From NCBI GenBank assembly GCA_947302715.1, contig CAMYVY010000006.1:1-64000 (forward strand): a DNA stretch of 64,000 nucleotides, read 5' to 3'. Below, in pieces: positions 29,102 to 37,567 of this stretch (position 1 is its first letter; each line of letters begins with the position of its first letter). The stretch comes from an uncultured Clostridia bacterium. Its GTDB lineage: Bacteria > Bacillota > Clostridia > Peptostreptococcales > Anaerovoracaceae. A model generated the notes under the pieces. It saw only the letters and a list, made by a program, of their open reading frames with translations. It made no database searches and had not been told where the DNA came from. The position numbers and the translations under genes are program-made.

Positions 29102-29782
29102 TTACTTCATTCCGAGAAGTGCGCCCAGAAGATCTGTTCCGTTGAGCGAACTCTGGCTCTGCTGTGAAGAACCACCCATCAGTCCGCCGAGGAGGCTTCC
29201 GAGTCCGGATGAGCTGCTGGAGCTGCTGGAACCACCGCCAAGAAGGCTTCCGAGAAGGCTGCTGCTGGACTGCTGCGGCTTGGAGTTTCCACCCATCAGA
29301 GCTGCGATATCGGAGAAATCCAATCCATCAGAAAGATTGAATCCGCTGCCTGCGCTCTGCTGAGCCTGGCTTGCCTGTGTTGTTGCTGCGGAAAGGCTGC
29401 TCATAAGTGCAGGAGCTGCGTTAGCAAGAGCTGCTGTTACCTGCTGCTGGGACATACCTGTCTGCTGCATAAGGTTATTTACTACACTGGAATAATCCTT
29501 GCCAAAGATATGATTCAGGATTGCGGCACCGTCTGCTGCATCAGCATTTGCAATCTGACTTGCTACGGATGAAGTGCTTGTGTGCTGCTGAAGAGCACCC
29601 AGAAGGGAGCTTGTTCCCTGCTGCGAAGCCTTCGCATTCTTTGTTAGATAACCGATGATTAGTGGAATAGCGAGCATCAGGAGCTTGCTAATTCCCTTGG
29701 AGGAACCGCCCGCCTTCTTTGTGAGCGCCTCAACTGAAGAATCATTGGTCATTGAACTCATTAACATGCTAAGAAGATCCAT
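29102..29782 (-). CDS. DUF937 (YidB-like) protein
   Basis: 226 aa. The DUF937 core includes GISKLLMLAIPLIIGYLTKN, ILNHIFGKDYSSVVNN and LAPALMSSL-type repeats; the C-terminal 80 residues are a low-complexity Ser/Gly/Gln tail (runs of Ser, then GLGSLLGGLMGG). The function of the family is unknown. ATG 29782 with AAAGGAAG upstream was preferred over an upstream in-frame codon at 29809. The leader contains short purine-rich repeats (gcaaat units) at 29815-29875. Confidence 0.85.
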   Translation of the reverse strand: MDLLSMLMSSMTNDSSVEALTKKAGGSSKGISKLLMLAIPLIIGYLTKNAKASQQGTSSLLGALQQHTSTSSVASQIANADAADGAAILNHIFGKDYSSVVNNLMQQTGMSQQQVTAALANAAPALMSSLSAATTQASQAQQSAGSGFNLSDGLDFSDIAALMGGNSKPQQSSSSLLGSLLGGGSSSSSSSSGLGSLLGGLMGGSSQQSQSSLNGTDLLGALLGMK

Positions 29783-29973
29783 ACTTTTCTTCCTTTCTAA
29801 TTCTCGCATTTACTTGCATTTGCTTCTCTGCATTTAGTCACCTTGCATAGCATTTGCTTTGTATTTGCTTTGTAAAACATCCTACAGCAACGATTATACT
29901 ATAAATTTTGTAATTTGTAAGTTTTTTTAATGAAATTTCTATCAAAAATATCACTTGGCATTCCAGGTTAAAC

Positions 29974-30501
29974 CTATACTTCAATATCCTCAAATACAAT
30001 TCTTATGCGATAAAACTGGGTCGCATCCGTTTCATAGCAATACCTCTTGCCATCATCAAATGTGTATTCGACATATAGCCCTGGTACCTCTTCATCATAT
30101 TCAATAGTCATGACTGTCCTCGCAAGGAAGAGTGTAGTCCCATGTCCAAGGTCTATCACCGCACCTTCTTCCTCGGGAATATCCATCGGCTCACAAACCC
30201 TTCCCATTCCTGCGATGCTCAGGGTCGTAAAAATCTCACTGGCATGAATCTTATCCAAGTGATACTGCTCACCATCATAGATTGCTTCTATAGTATCAAA
30301 GCGCTCGCCCTTAATGAACTCATCTCTCAATTCCTTCATATAATGCCGATAGTCAAGATTTAGCTTTATCGTCCATACAAGAGGAGCAACGGCAATAAGC
30401 GCAATTACAAGTGCAACAGCAAGCATGGGAATTATGGATAAGTCCCTTTTCCCAACTCTGACTTGGGTTAAATAAGCCACTATTCTACCATTCAACATCA
30501 T
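29974..30501 (-). CDS. Single-TM protein, paralogue of the gene at 20205-20750
   Basis: 175 aa from ATG 30501. One TM helix (about 25-45), then an outside domain with KELRDEFIKGERFDTIEAIY, IDLGHGTTLFLARTVMTIEY and EVPGLYVEYTFDDGKRYCYE, clearly homologous to the protein at 20205-20750. The frame is open further upstream (to 30633), but that part overlaps another gene in a different frame. ATG 30501 overlaps the 157-aa gene by 17 bases. Function unknown; both copies follow a gene for another membrane or exported protein. Confidence 0.72.
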   Translation of the reverse strand: MMLNGRIVAYLTQVRVGKRDLSIIPMLAVALVIALIAVAPLVWTIKLNLDYRHYMKELRDEFIKGERFDTIEAIYDGEQYHLDKIHASEIFTTLSIAGMGRVCEPMDIPEEEGAVIDLGHGTTLFLARTVMTIEYDEEVPGLYVEYTFDDGKRYCYETDATQFYRIRIVFEDIEV

Positions 30502-30958
30502 ACCAATACCATTTTTCACATATGTTATGTATTGAAGAAATATACTTTGCTTCGGGATCATCAAAATCGTTGATGTTATCTGGCGAATAATACATATATC
30601 GCCACCATCCGCTAGGTGCAATTCCAAACCCAAATAGGCTGAACCGTATTATTTTCCTGTTATCTTTATCAACAAAACAGGTCACCTCCCACGGGCCATA
30701 CTTATCCATTTCTTTGTATGGTATCCATTTACCTTCCTGGTATTGAAAGCCTTGTCCATTATTCTCTATTCTATAAATATACTCACTAATATAAGCCTCC
30801 ATATTAGTTGTATTCAGCTTTACGAAGCTTTTTATTCCAAACATCGCCACAGATTTCCAGAGAAAAGCAGCAATCAGTAATATAAACACCCCGTAAAGCA
30901 AGCGCTTGTTTCGCCGTTTATTATCTCTATATTCTCTCATATTGTTATCTAATAGCAT
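30485..30958 (-). CDS. Small membrane protein of unknown function
   Basis: 157 aa. Basic N-terminus (REYRDNKRRNKR), one TM helix (about 20-38), then an outside domain rich in Trp and Tyr (SGWWRYMYYS, CEKWYWYDVEW). No family recognised. GAGG lies about 11 bases before ATG 30958; a second ATG six codons later is possible. Co-transcribed with the overlapping paralogue gene that follows. Confidence 0.65.
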   Translation of the reverse strand: MLLDNNMREYRDNKRRNKRLLYGVFILLIAAFLWKSVAMFGIKSFVKLNTTNMEAYISEYIYRIENNGQGFQYQEGKWIPYKEMDKYGPWEVTCFVDKDNRKIIRFSLFGFGIAPSGWWRYMYYSPDNINDFDDPEAKYISSIHNICEKWYWYDVEW

Positions 30959-31236
30959 CTGAATTAAACCTCTTGATTATTGCATAGATATACCCGATTT
31001 GTTCATTAATTAATTGTAACATATACTATTTTCTGAAATGCCATTTAAAGCAAATTGTTTTTTATTTTCCGTATTTATTTGCACTTTATACTATATAAAC
31101 AATATAAATAAAAGAAATCTGACGGAATATCCGAAAAAAACCGAAAATTTTTTTTCATCTGCTTTTACGAAGCTTTGTTTATGCTCTTAGATTTTATTTC
31201 ATACGATTTGCTTCCTTAAAGCCATCCCTTGAATAC

Positions 31237-31285
31237 GTTATACTTCTTTAGACGTATATATCTATGTTATACTTCCCTAGACGTA
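31237..31285. repeat. Two 20-bp direct repeats in a gene-free spacer
   Basis: GTTATACTTCTTTAGACGTA (31237-31256) recurs with two changes at 31266-31285, start-to-start 29 bp. They sit in the 540-bp AT-rich spacer 30959-31499 between divergent genes, upstream of a TATAAT at 31366-31371. No gene is visible in the spacer. Confidence 0.8.
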
Positions 31286-31499
31286 GTTTGCAAGTCAAGA
31301 AGTTATCCTTGCCTAAAACAAATGGCTTCTTCGTGACTTTGATTCGCAAAGAGAGTATAATTCATAAGGAGAAACTGTTTATTGGTGACTATAAATCTCT
31401 AATTTATAATTGTTGATTATGATCGTTGACTATAATTGTTTACTATTGTCATTGATATACTTTTAATTCAAGCTATTGTTGATTGTATAGGAGACTAGA

Positions 31500-32630
31500 A
31501 TGGAAAAAGAATTACTAAAAGATGAACAGGGCCGCCCATATATATCTTGGGATTTAATTGGAAACTTCATGGTTGATGCGTTTAAAGCTGCGGGCGTGCC
31601 CGAGGATGACGCCAAAATCTGTGCGGAAGTTTTGATGGAGAGTGACAGGCGTGGTATCGAAAGCCACGGTTGCAACAGGTTCAAGCCAATATATATCGAC
31701 AGAATCAACGCCGGAATTCAGAAGCCGGTTACCGAATACGAGGTTATCAAAGAAACCCCGACCACTCTGGTCGTCGATGCGCACGATGGCATGGGCATGG
31801 TCGCTTCGCACAAGGCCATGGAGACCATAATCGAGAAGGCCAAAACCTACGGCATGGGAATGGCGGCAATCAGAAACTCCACGCATTACGGAATTGCAGG
31901 TTATTGGGCGACAATGGCTACAGACCAAGGAATGATAGGAATAACCGGAACTAATGCCAGACCGTCGATTGCTCCAACCTTTGGTGTCGAGAATATGCTC
32001 GGAACCAATCCGTTAACCATCGCTCTCCCCACCGATGAGGAGTTCCCATTCTGCATCGACTGCGCGACATCTATTACGCAGCGCGGCAAGATAGAATACT
32101 ATGCCAGAAGCGGCAAAGACACTCCTGCCGGTATGGTAATCGGTCATGACGGAAGCGCTATGACCGACAGCGACGAGATTCTTGTTGCTCTGACAAAAGG
32201 AACTGCAGCTCTGGCGCCTCTCGGCGGAATCGGCGAAGAACGCGCCGGCTACAAGGGCTACGGCTACGCAACCGTAGTTGAGATACTATCTGCAGCGCTT
32301 CAAGGCGGATCATATCTGAAGGCTCTGTCGGGAATGGCAGCAGACGGAAGCAAGCAGCCCTATCACCTCGGACATTTCTTCATGGTGATCGATCCGGAAG
32401 CATTCCTGGGACAGGATGAATTCCGCAAGACGTGCGGAGATATTCTGCGTCATCTTAGAGCTTCCGAAAAGGCGCCCGGCCAGGATCGCATCTATACTGC
32501 CGGAGAAAAAGAATACCTCGTATGGCTTGAACGCAAGGACAAAGGTGTCCCGGTCGGCGAATCCGTACAGAAGGAACTCATCGCAGTTCGCGACGCCTAC
32601 AATCTACCGTACACATTCCCCTTCGAATAA
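31500..32630 (+). CDS. Ldh2-family NAD(P)-dependent oxidoreductase
   Basis: 376 aa. Malate/L-lactate/ureidoglycolate dehydrogenase (Ldh_2) family, not related to classical LDH. Motifs: SDRRGIESHGCNRF, RNSTHYGIAGYW with the catalytic His, GTNARPSIAPTFG and ERAGYKGYGYATVVEIL. Substrate among 2-hydroxy acids is not readable. AGGAG precedes ATG 31500. Monocistronic, followed by the 93-bp hairpin array. Confidence 0.92.
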   Translation: MEKELLKDEQGRPYISWDLIGNFMVDAFKAAGVPEDDAKICAEVLMESDRRGIESHGCNRFKPIYIDRINAGIQKPVTEYEVIKETPTTLVVDAHDGMGMVASHKAMETIIEKAKTYGMGMAAIRNSTHYGIAGYWATMATDQGMIGITGTNARPSIAPTFGVENMLGTNPLTIALPTDEEFPFCIDCATSITQRGKIEYYARSGKDTPAGMVIGHDGSAMTDSDEILVALTKGTAALAPLGGIGEERAGYKGYGYATVVEILSAALQGGSYLKALSGMAADGSKQPYHLGHFFMVIDPEAFLGQDEFRKTCGDILRHLRASEKAPGQDRIYTAGEKEYLVWLERKDKGVPVGESVQKELIAVRDAYNLPYTFPFE

Positions 32631-32640
32631 ACAATTTTTC

Positions 32641-32962
32641 TTGCAATGCGCATGGGAATTCACCAAAAAATCGAGATGGCTACTGCGGCAGACCGAAAAC
32701 AGACTGTTAGACAGTAGCCATCTTCTATTTTTCTCGCAATGCGCATGGGAATTCGCCAAAAATTCGAGATGGCTACTGCGGTAGACCGAAAACAGACTGC
32801 TAGACAGTAGCCATCTTCTATTTTTCTTGCAATGCGCATGGGAATTCGCCAAAAATTCGAGATGGCTACTGCGGCAGACCGAAAACAGACTGCTATACAG
32901 TAGCCATCTTCTATTTTTCTTGCAATGCGCATGGGAATTCGCTAAAAATTCGAGATGGCTAG
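32641..32962. repeat. 93-bp tandem array with hairpins
   Basis: Units begin at 32641, 32734, 32827 and 32920, exactly 93 bp apart; the fourth is cut at about 32962. Each full unit contains AGATGGCTACTG and its complement CAGTAGCCATCT about 26 bases apart (32674-32685 with 32712-32723 in unit 1) followed by a T-rich stretch, so each could act as a terminator. It lies between the convergent Ldh2-type gene and pyrD. Because 93 is a multiple of three, reading frames stay open across it, but none looks like a gene. Confidence 0.92.
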
Positions 32963-32981
32963 TGTCCGCCAGCGTTCTGAT

Positions 32982-33908
32982 CTATTTGTGTGCGGCGCCG
33001 ATGATGTCAGTAATGGCGCTGTAGCCGCGGGACTCTAAATACGAGTCGATACCCTCGATAACCTCCGGCATGCAATTGGGATTAGCAAAGTTTGCGCTGC
33101 CCACCTGAACCATGGTTGCACCCGCCAGGAAATATTCAATCGCATCCTGCCAACGCATTACACCACCGCTGGCGATAATGGGAATATCCACTACAGTGCT
33201 CGCCTGCCAAACCTGGTACATTGTCTGCGGTTTGATTGCGGGGCCGGACATACCTCCGGATGTATTTCCGAGGACCGGCGCCTGCTTCTCTATATCGATC
33301 AGCATTCCGCGCCAGGTATTTGCAACGGTTATGGCATCAGCTCCGGCATCTTGGCTGGTCTTGGCTGTATCGCGAATGTCCGTAATATTTGGTGCCAGCT
33401 TGACAAACATCGGAAGCGTAGTCTTTGCTCGGGCCTTGCTTACTGTCTCTGTAAGGACCTCCGTATCCAAGGAAAACGCAAGTCCCGTTCCCACGTTGGG
33501 GCACGACAGGTTTAATTCCACCGCATCAACGATACCGACATCCGGGCTATCATGCAAAATCTCCAGGCACTCCGCATAGTGCTCCACCTGGCTTCCTGCA
33601 ATGCTTAGGACAACCGACGTCCCAATGTCCGCAAACTTCTTTAGTTCGTACTGAACAAAGTTCTCAATGCCGACAGATGGTATTCCAACGGCATTCAGCA
33701 TGCCTCCCGTAACCTCGACAATTCTCTGCGGCGGATTGCCCGGACGACTCAAGCGGTGAACGCTCTTTATCATAATCGCGCCGAGCTCACTCATCGGGAA
33801 GCTGTTTACGTTGTAGTCGAAGTAGTCATAAGTACCCGAGGCTGGCATTATGGGATTCTTAAATGTATGCCCCGCGACATTTATAGTTAAATCAGTTTTG
33901 TATGCCAT
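32982..33908 (-). CDS. pyrD: Dihydroorotate dehydrogenase B, catalytic subunit
   Basis: 308 aa. Oxidises dihydroorotate to orotate in pyrimidine synthesis. Class 1B features: NPIMPASGTYDYF, ELNLSCPNVGTG with the catalytic Cys region, and IIASGGVMRWQDAIEYFLAG for FMN binding. Works with the PyrK subunit encoded just upstream, so NAD is the final acceptor. AGGAGAG precedes ATG 33908. The spacer to pyrK is 153 bp, wider than usual, with no gene. Confidence 0.95.
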   Translation of the reverse strand: MAYKTDLTINVAGHTFKNPIMPASGTYDYFDYNVNSFPMSELGAIMIKSVHRLSRPGNPPQRIVEVTGGMLNAVGIPSVGIENFVQYELKKFADIGTSVVLSIAGSQVEHYAECLEILHDSPDVGIVDAVELNLSCPNVGTGLAFSLDTEVLTETVSKARAKTTLPMFVKLAPNITDIRDTAKTSQDAGADAITVANTWRGMLIDIEKQAPVLGNTSGGMSGPAIKPQTMYQVWQASTVVDIPIIASGGVMRWQDAIEYFLAGATMVQVGSANFANPNCMPEVIEGIDSYLESRGYSAITDIIGAAHK

Positions 33909-34061
33909 GGTCTCTCCTATTTATTCGTTTATCATGTTATTCATTATATTCGACGTTGCATGTCAATTACATTATGCAGGTTTGAACCAGTCGAGTGGTA
34001 GTCTTATGCTATTTCATGCAAGTCGTGTGATTATTCTATTCAATGCCCCTGATAGATGTCT

Positions 34062-34856
34062 TTAATAAATCGTGTCTACATCAAAGACCGGGCCTTCCTT
34101 GCAGACTCGCGGATAATATGTCTCGCCCGTCGCCTGGTTCTTCGCTGTGCAGACGCAGCCCTTACAGGCTCCGATTCCGCAAGCCATGTGTTGCTCAAGC
34201 GATACATATGCCGGGAAGTCATACTCTTGATGGAGTTTCTGCATGCCCTGGGCCAATCTATTGGAGCCGCAGGAATACGCAGCATCGAATGGTCTGCCGT
34301 CAGAGGTTCCTGCCTCGATCAGCGCCTTGCAGTCCGCACTCATAGCATCCGTGATAACCTCCGTCGGATCTGTAGTCGTGCGGACCGTGGCATCCAGATA
34401 CTCAAATGCCTCTTTATCAAAGAGGTGCTCCTCCTGTTTTGCGGAAAGATAGACATAGACCTCTGTTCCCTGCTTCGCATAGTCCTGAGCAAGAAGAAGC
34501 AGCGGCGCAATTCCGATTCCTCGACCTATCAAAGCCACACGCTTTGCTCCTTCTATCAAAGGAAAGTCCGAACCGAGAGGCCCCAGCACCTCGATTTCGT
34601 TCCCGGTCAGAAGCTCCGAAAGCATCTTGGTGCCCTTGCCCTTCACGGTGTATAGAAGAGTCATGGTGCCGCCCTCTCTATCTACGCTATTAACGCTGAT
34701 TGGGCGCATCAAGAATGGCTCGCTTCCATCCCAGCACTTAATCATAACGAATTGCCCGGGCCTGGTTTCAGCGGCCATCTCTCCGACATCGATGGTCATA
34801 ACGAAAACGCCCGGTGTGATTTCTGTTTGATAGTTAACTTCGCATTTCTTGTACAT
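34062..34856 (-). CDS. pyrK: Dihydroorotate dehydrogenase B, electron transfer subunit
   Basis: 264 aa. FAD/NAD-binding and 2Fe-2S subunit. FAD motif RPISVN, NAD-binding region VALIGRGIGIAPLLLLAQ, and the C-terminal cluster CGIGACKGCVC with a further Cys (PRVC). The frame runs to 34889, but ATG 34856 has AAGGAG six bases upstream. First gene of a short pyrK-pyrD unit; other pyr genes are not in the window. Confidence 0.95.
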   Translation of the reverse strand: MYKKCEVNYQTEITPGVFVMTIDVGEMAAETRPGQFVMIKCWDGSEPFLMRPISVNSVDREGGTMTLLYTVKGKGTKMLSELLTGNEIEVLGPLGSDFPLIEGAKRVALIGRGIGIAPLLLLAQDYAKQGTEVYVYLSAKQEEHLFDKEAFEYLDATVRTTTDPTEVITDAMSADCKALIEAGTSDGRPFDAAYSCGSNRLAQGMQKLHQEYDFPAYVSLEQHMACGIGACKGCVCTAKNQATGETYYPRVCKEGPVFDVDTIY

Positions 34857-34877
34857 AAATACTCCTTGATATAAATA

Positions 34878-34900
34878 AGACGGTTCCAAAGGAACCGTCT
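34878..34900 (-). terminator. Terminator before pyrK
   Basis: AGACGGTTCC (34878-34887) pairs with GGAACCGTCT (34891-34900), three-base loop. Ends the LEA-like gene transcript; shares its core with three other terminators. Confidence 0.85.
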
Positions 34901-34912
34901 CAGAAAATCAAA

Positions 34913-35458
34913 TTATTCAGTTGTCACTTCGTCAGCCACATCTGAAGCAGTCGCCTCAACTGTTTCAGCCGCGTCAGTTACATCAACTGCATCAACCGCA
35001 GCATCCTCTGCCACATCAATCTTGGTCTCTGCTGCCGCCTTGACTTCATCTATCTTCTCGTCTACCTTGCCCTTGATGTCGCCAACAACACCCTTTAGCT
35101 TGTCGTCGATATCTGTCTTCTCCAGAGCCTCGTCGACTTTGCTCTTTGCAACATCAGCTGCTTCGCCGACCTTGGACTTTGCTACTTCTGCAGCATCAGA
35201 AACCTTGTCCATTATAGAGTCAACAGCGCCCTTTACCTTTTCATCAAGATTATTATTCTCGATTACCTCTGAAACCTTAGCCTTTGCCCCCTTGGCTGCA
35301 TCGATAATCTTATCATCGATATCCGTCTTCTCAAGAACTTCATCAACCTTTGCCTTTGCGCCCTTGGCTGCATCGATGATCTTGTCGTCAATATCAGTCT
35401 TTTCTAAGACTTCGCTGGTTGTGCTTTTGAACTTTTCGAAAAATTCCTTGAGTCCCAT
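34913..35458 (-). CDS. LEA-like amphipathic repeat protein
   Basis: 181 aa, no signal peptide. Two near-identical 24-residue units (EVLEKTDIDDKIIDAAKG plus AKAKV), two more diverged units, and two 11-residue units (EAADVAKSKV type) are followed by an Ala/Glu/Val tail. The 11-mer periodicity and alternating charge recall group 3 LEA and YtxH-like proteins, which form amphipathic helices and protect membranes or proteins in stress. The match is by composition only. Monocistronic. Confidence 0.7.
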   Translation of the reverse strand: MGLKEFFEKFKSTTSEVLEKTDIDDKIIDAAKGAKAKVDEVLEKTDIDDKIIDAAKGAKAKVSEVIENNNLDEKVKGAVDSIMDKVSDAAEVAKSKVGEAADVAKSKVDEALEKTDIDDKLKGVVGDIKGKVDEKIDEVKAAAETKIDVAEDAAVDAVDVTDAAETVEATASDVADEVTTE

Positions 35459-35569
35459 GGCTTCCCTCCAATTACATACACTTTATTTACCGCAAGTATT
35501 ATACCACCAAATCCTCCGTATTACAAAGATTTCCGAATATTAAATTATTATTAATATTTCAACTGGTTA

Positions 35570-35598
35570 TTGAATTTTGATGCACCTGAGAATAGAAT
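35570..35598 (+). promoter_or_regulatory. Candidate promoter of the dlt-like operon
   Basis: TTGAAT (35570-35575) and TAGAAT (35593-35598) are 17 bp apart, about 90 bp before the ligase start. The 35459-35690 spacer is otherwise AT-rich without a gene. Confidence 0.5.
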
Positions 35599-35690
35599 AT
35601 TAATGCTACAAAACATAGCGTAAATAATACAATATGCTGAACAGATAAAGACACTTGTACCAGACATATATTCATTTACTATAGAAAGAC

Positions 35691-37301
35691 ATGCTTACTA
35701 ACATCTTAGATTTACTGAAGACAGCCAAAGACAAATACGGAAGTGCAACTCTCTATTACTGCCCGACCGGCGCAGAATACCCCGATTTGCCTGAGGAGAT
35801 ATCATTTAAAGAATTTGAGGACATGACCCGAGCTATTGGTTCCGGTCTGATTCACGCGATTTCAGATAGTAATTCGGCACAGAGCAATTCTTCTCCCACG
35901 CCTATCTTGGTTATGACCGGGCGGCATCTATTTACACCTGCCTGTTTTCTCGGAGTCGCGAGGACGGGGAACATCTACGCACCCGTGGATATGGATGTAC
36001 CGGATTCCAGAATCGTCCAAATCCTTAAAGTAGCGAAGGGAAAATTCATCCTCGTTGATAGTGGTACCCGTGAGCGGCTATTGAAAATACTCGACTCCCT
36101 TGATTCGGAATCCAAAGAACTCGTGGGAAATCCAACCATACTTTTGATGGAGGATCTTCTTGAAACACCGATTGACGAAACAGCTTTGAGCCGAGCTTCG
36201 GAATCCATAACCGAGTTCTCGCCTCTATACATTATTTTTACTTCTGGATCAACCGGCGTTCCCAAGGGAGTTCTGACATCGCACCTCGCACTGATGAGCT
36301 ATCTTGATGGTCTAAATGAGGTCATAAAGCTCGACTCATCAGATGTGCTCGGAAATCAGGCGCCCCTTGATTATATCGCTGCCATTCGCGATATGTATCT
36401 TCCGCTTCTAACGGGCTGCTCGACCTTGATTATTCCCAGAAACATCGTCGCCATGCCTGGCGAGCTCTTTAAGACGCTAAACGAAAAGATGGTAACCACT
36501 CTTTGTTGGAGCGCATCCGGATTGGAGGTTCTGTCAAAGCTCGGAGCTCTTGATGATGACGAAAACGAACTGCCAAAATACATAAAGCGAATTGTTTTCT
36601 CCGGTTCCGTTATGTCATCAAAGGAACTAATGAAGTGGCAGCATGCACTCCCTTCGTGCACATTCATAAATCAATATGGACCAACGGAGACGACTGCGTC
36701 CTGCACATACTATATCATCAAAGACACCATAGCGGAGGATTCTGTAATTCCAATCGGAAAGCCGTTTAAGCATTACAGAGTATTTCTCCTTACGGATGGC
36801 GGAACTATTCTCGATTCGAATCACTGTGCCGATGGCGTGGGAGAAATCTGTGTCGCCGGACCGGCCCTTGCTCTCGGTTATTACAACAACCCAGAGCAGA
36901 CTTCCAAATCATTTATTTCAAATCCGAGCGTCGAATCATATGACGAAAGGATTTACCTGACCGGCGATTTGGGGAAGTACGACAGTTCAGGCGACCTTCT
37001 CTTCCTCGGACGCAAAGATAGACAGATAAAGCACATGGGACACAGAATCGAGCTTTCGGATGTAGAAAATTTTGCAAGGAAGGTCTCGGGAATCGACGAT
37101 GCCGCGGCGATGTATCACGAAGATAAATCGATCCTTTATTTGTTCTACTCGGGAGATGCAACATCAAAGGAGATAACGCTGAGCTTCCGCGAGGAAATGC
37201 CGGCGTATATGGTCCCACGGAAGCTCGTAAAGTTGGACGCCATGCCGCACCTACCAAATGGAAAACTTGATATGCCCGCTCTGAAAGAGCTTATGAAATA
37301 A
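35691..37301 (+). CDS. DltA-like AMP-forming amino acid:carrier protein ligase
   Basis: 536 aa. Adenylation enzyme of the DltA/NRPS A-domain type: IIFTSGSTGVPKG (A3), NQYGPTETTASC (A5), YLTGDLGKYDSSGDLLFLGR (A7/A8) and LPNGKLD (A10 Lys). It would activate a carboxylic acid with ATP and load it on the carrier protein encoded next. DltA itself is about 505 aa and loads D-Ala; this protein is longer and its substrate is unknown. Because a decarboxylase gene lies two genes on, an amino acid with two carboxylates (Glu, Asp) is worth considering. AGAAAG lies just before ATG 35691. First of five genes in one direction. Confidence 0.88.
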   Translation: MLTNILDLLKTAKDKYGSATLYYCPTGAEYPDLPEEISFKEFEDMTRAIGSGLIHAISDSNSAQSNSSPTPILVMTGRHLFTPACFLGVARTGNIYAPVDMDVPDSRIVQILKVAKGKFILVDSGTRERLLKILDSLDSESKELVGNPTILLMEDLLETPIDETALSRASESITEFSPLYIIFTSGSTGVPKGVLTSHLALMSYLDGLNEVIKLDSSDVLGNQAPLDYIAAIRDMYLPLLTGCSTLIIPRNIVAMPGELFKTLNEKMVTTLCWSASGLEVLSKLGALDDDENELPKYIKRIVFSGSVMSSKELMKWQHALPSCTFINQYGPTETTASCTYYIIKDTIAEDSVIPIGKPFKHYRVFLLTDGGTILDSNHCADGVGEICVAGPALALGYYNNPEQTSKSFISNPSVESYDERIYLTGDLGKYDSSGDLLFLGRKDRQIKHMGHRIELSDVENFARKVSGIDDAAAMYHEDKSILYLFYSGDATSKEITLSFREEMPAYMVPRKLVKLDAMPHLPNGKLDMPALKELMK

Positions 37302-37327
37302 ACGTATTTAATTGGAGGCAAAACAAA

Positions 37328-37558
37328 ATGGATATGGAAAGAGTAAGAGAAATCTTAGAGGAGATAAGACCTGACCTTGACTTTGATACTGACGAAAAAC
37401 TCGTAACCGATGGGCTGCTCGATTCCGTCGACATCATCGCCATCGTCGCTGAACTTAGCGATGAATACGATATCAAAATCAAGCCGGCGCATCTAACCCC
37501 TGATAACTTTGATTCAATAGAAGCTATCGCTGCTCTCGTGGATGCTTTATTAGATTGA
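37328..37558 (+). CDS. DltC-like acyl/aminoacyl carrier protein
   Basis: 76 aa, acidic. The phosphopantetheine site is the Ser of DGLLDSVD, very like DltC (GLLDS). Four-helix carrier length. Gene starts 26 nt after the ligase, with GGAGGC upstream. It should carry the activated amino acid to the decarboxylase and then to the membrane acyltransferase. Confidence 0.88.
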   Translation: MDMERVREILEEIRPDLDFDTDEKLVTDGLLDSVDIIAIVAELSDEYDIKIKPAHLTPDNFDSIEAIAALVDALLD

Positions 37559-37567
37559 TTGTAAGAA

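Noticed and set aside
32604..32932. Frames of 80-90 codons in the 93-bp array
   Set aside because: They stay open only because the unit length is a multiple of three; the product is a repeat of the hairpin sequence.
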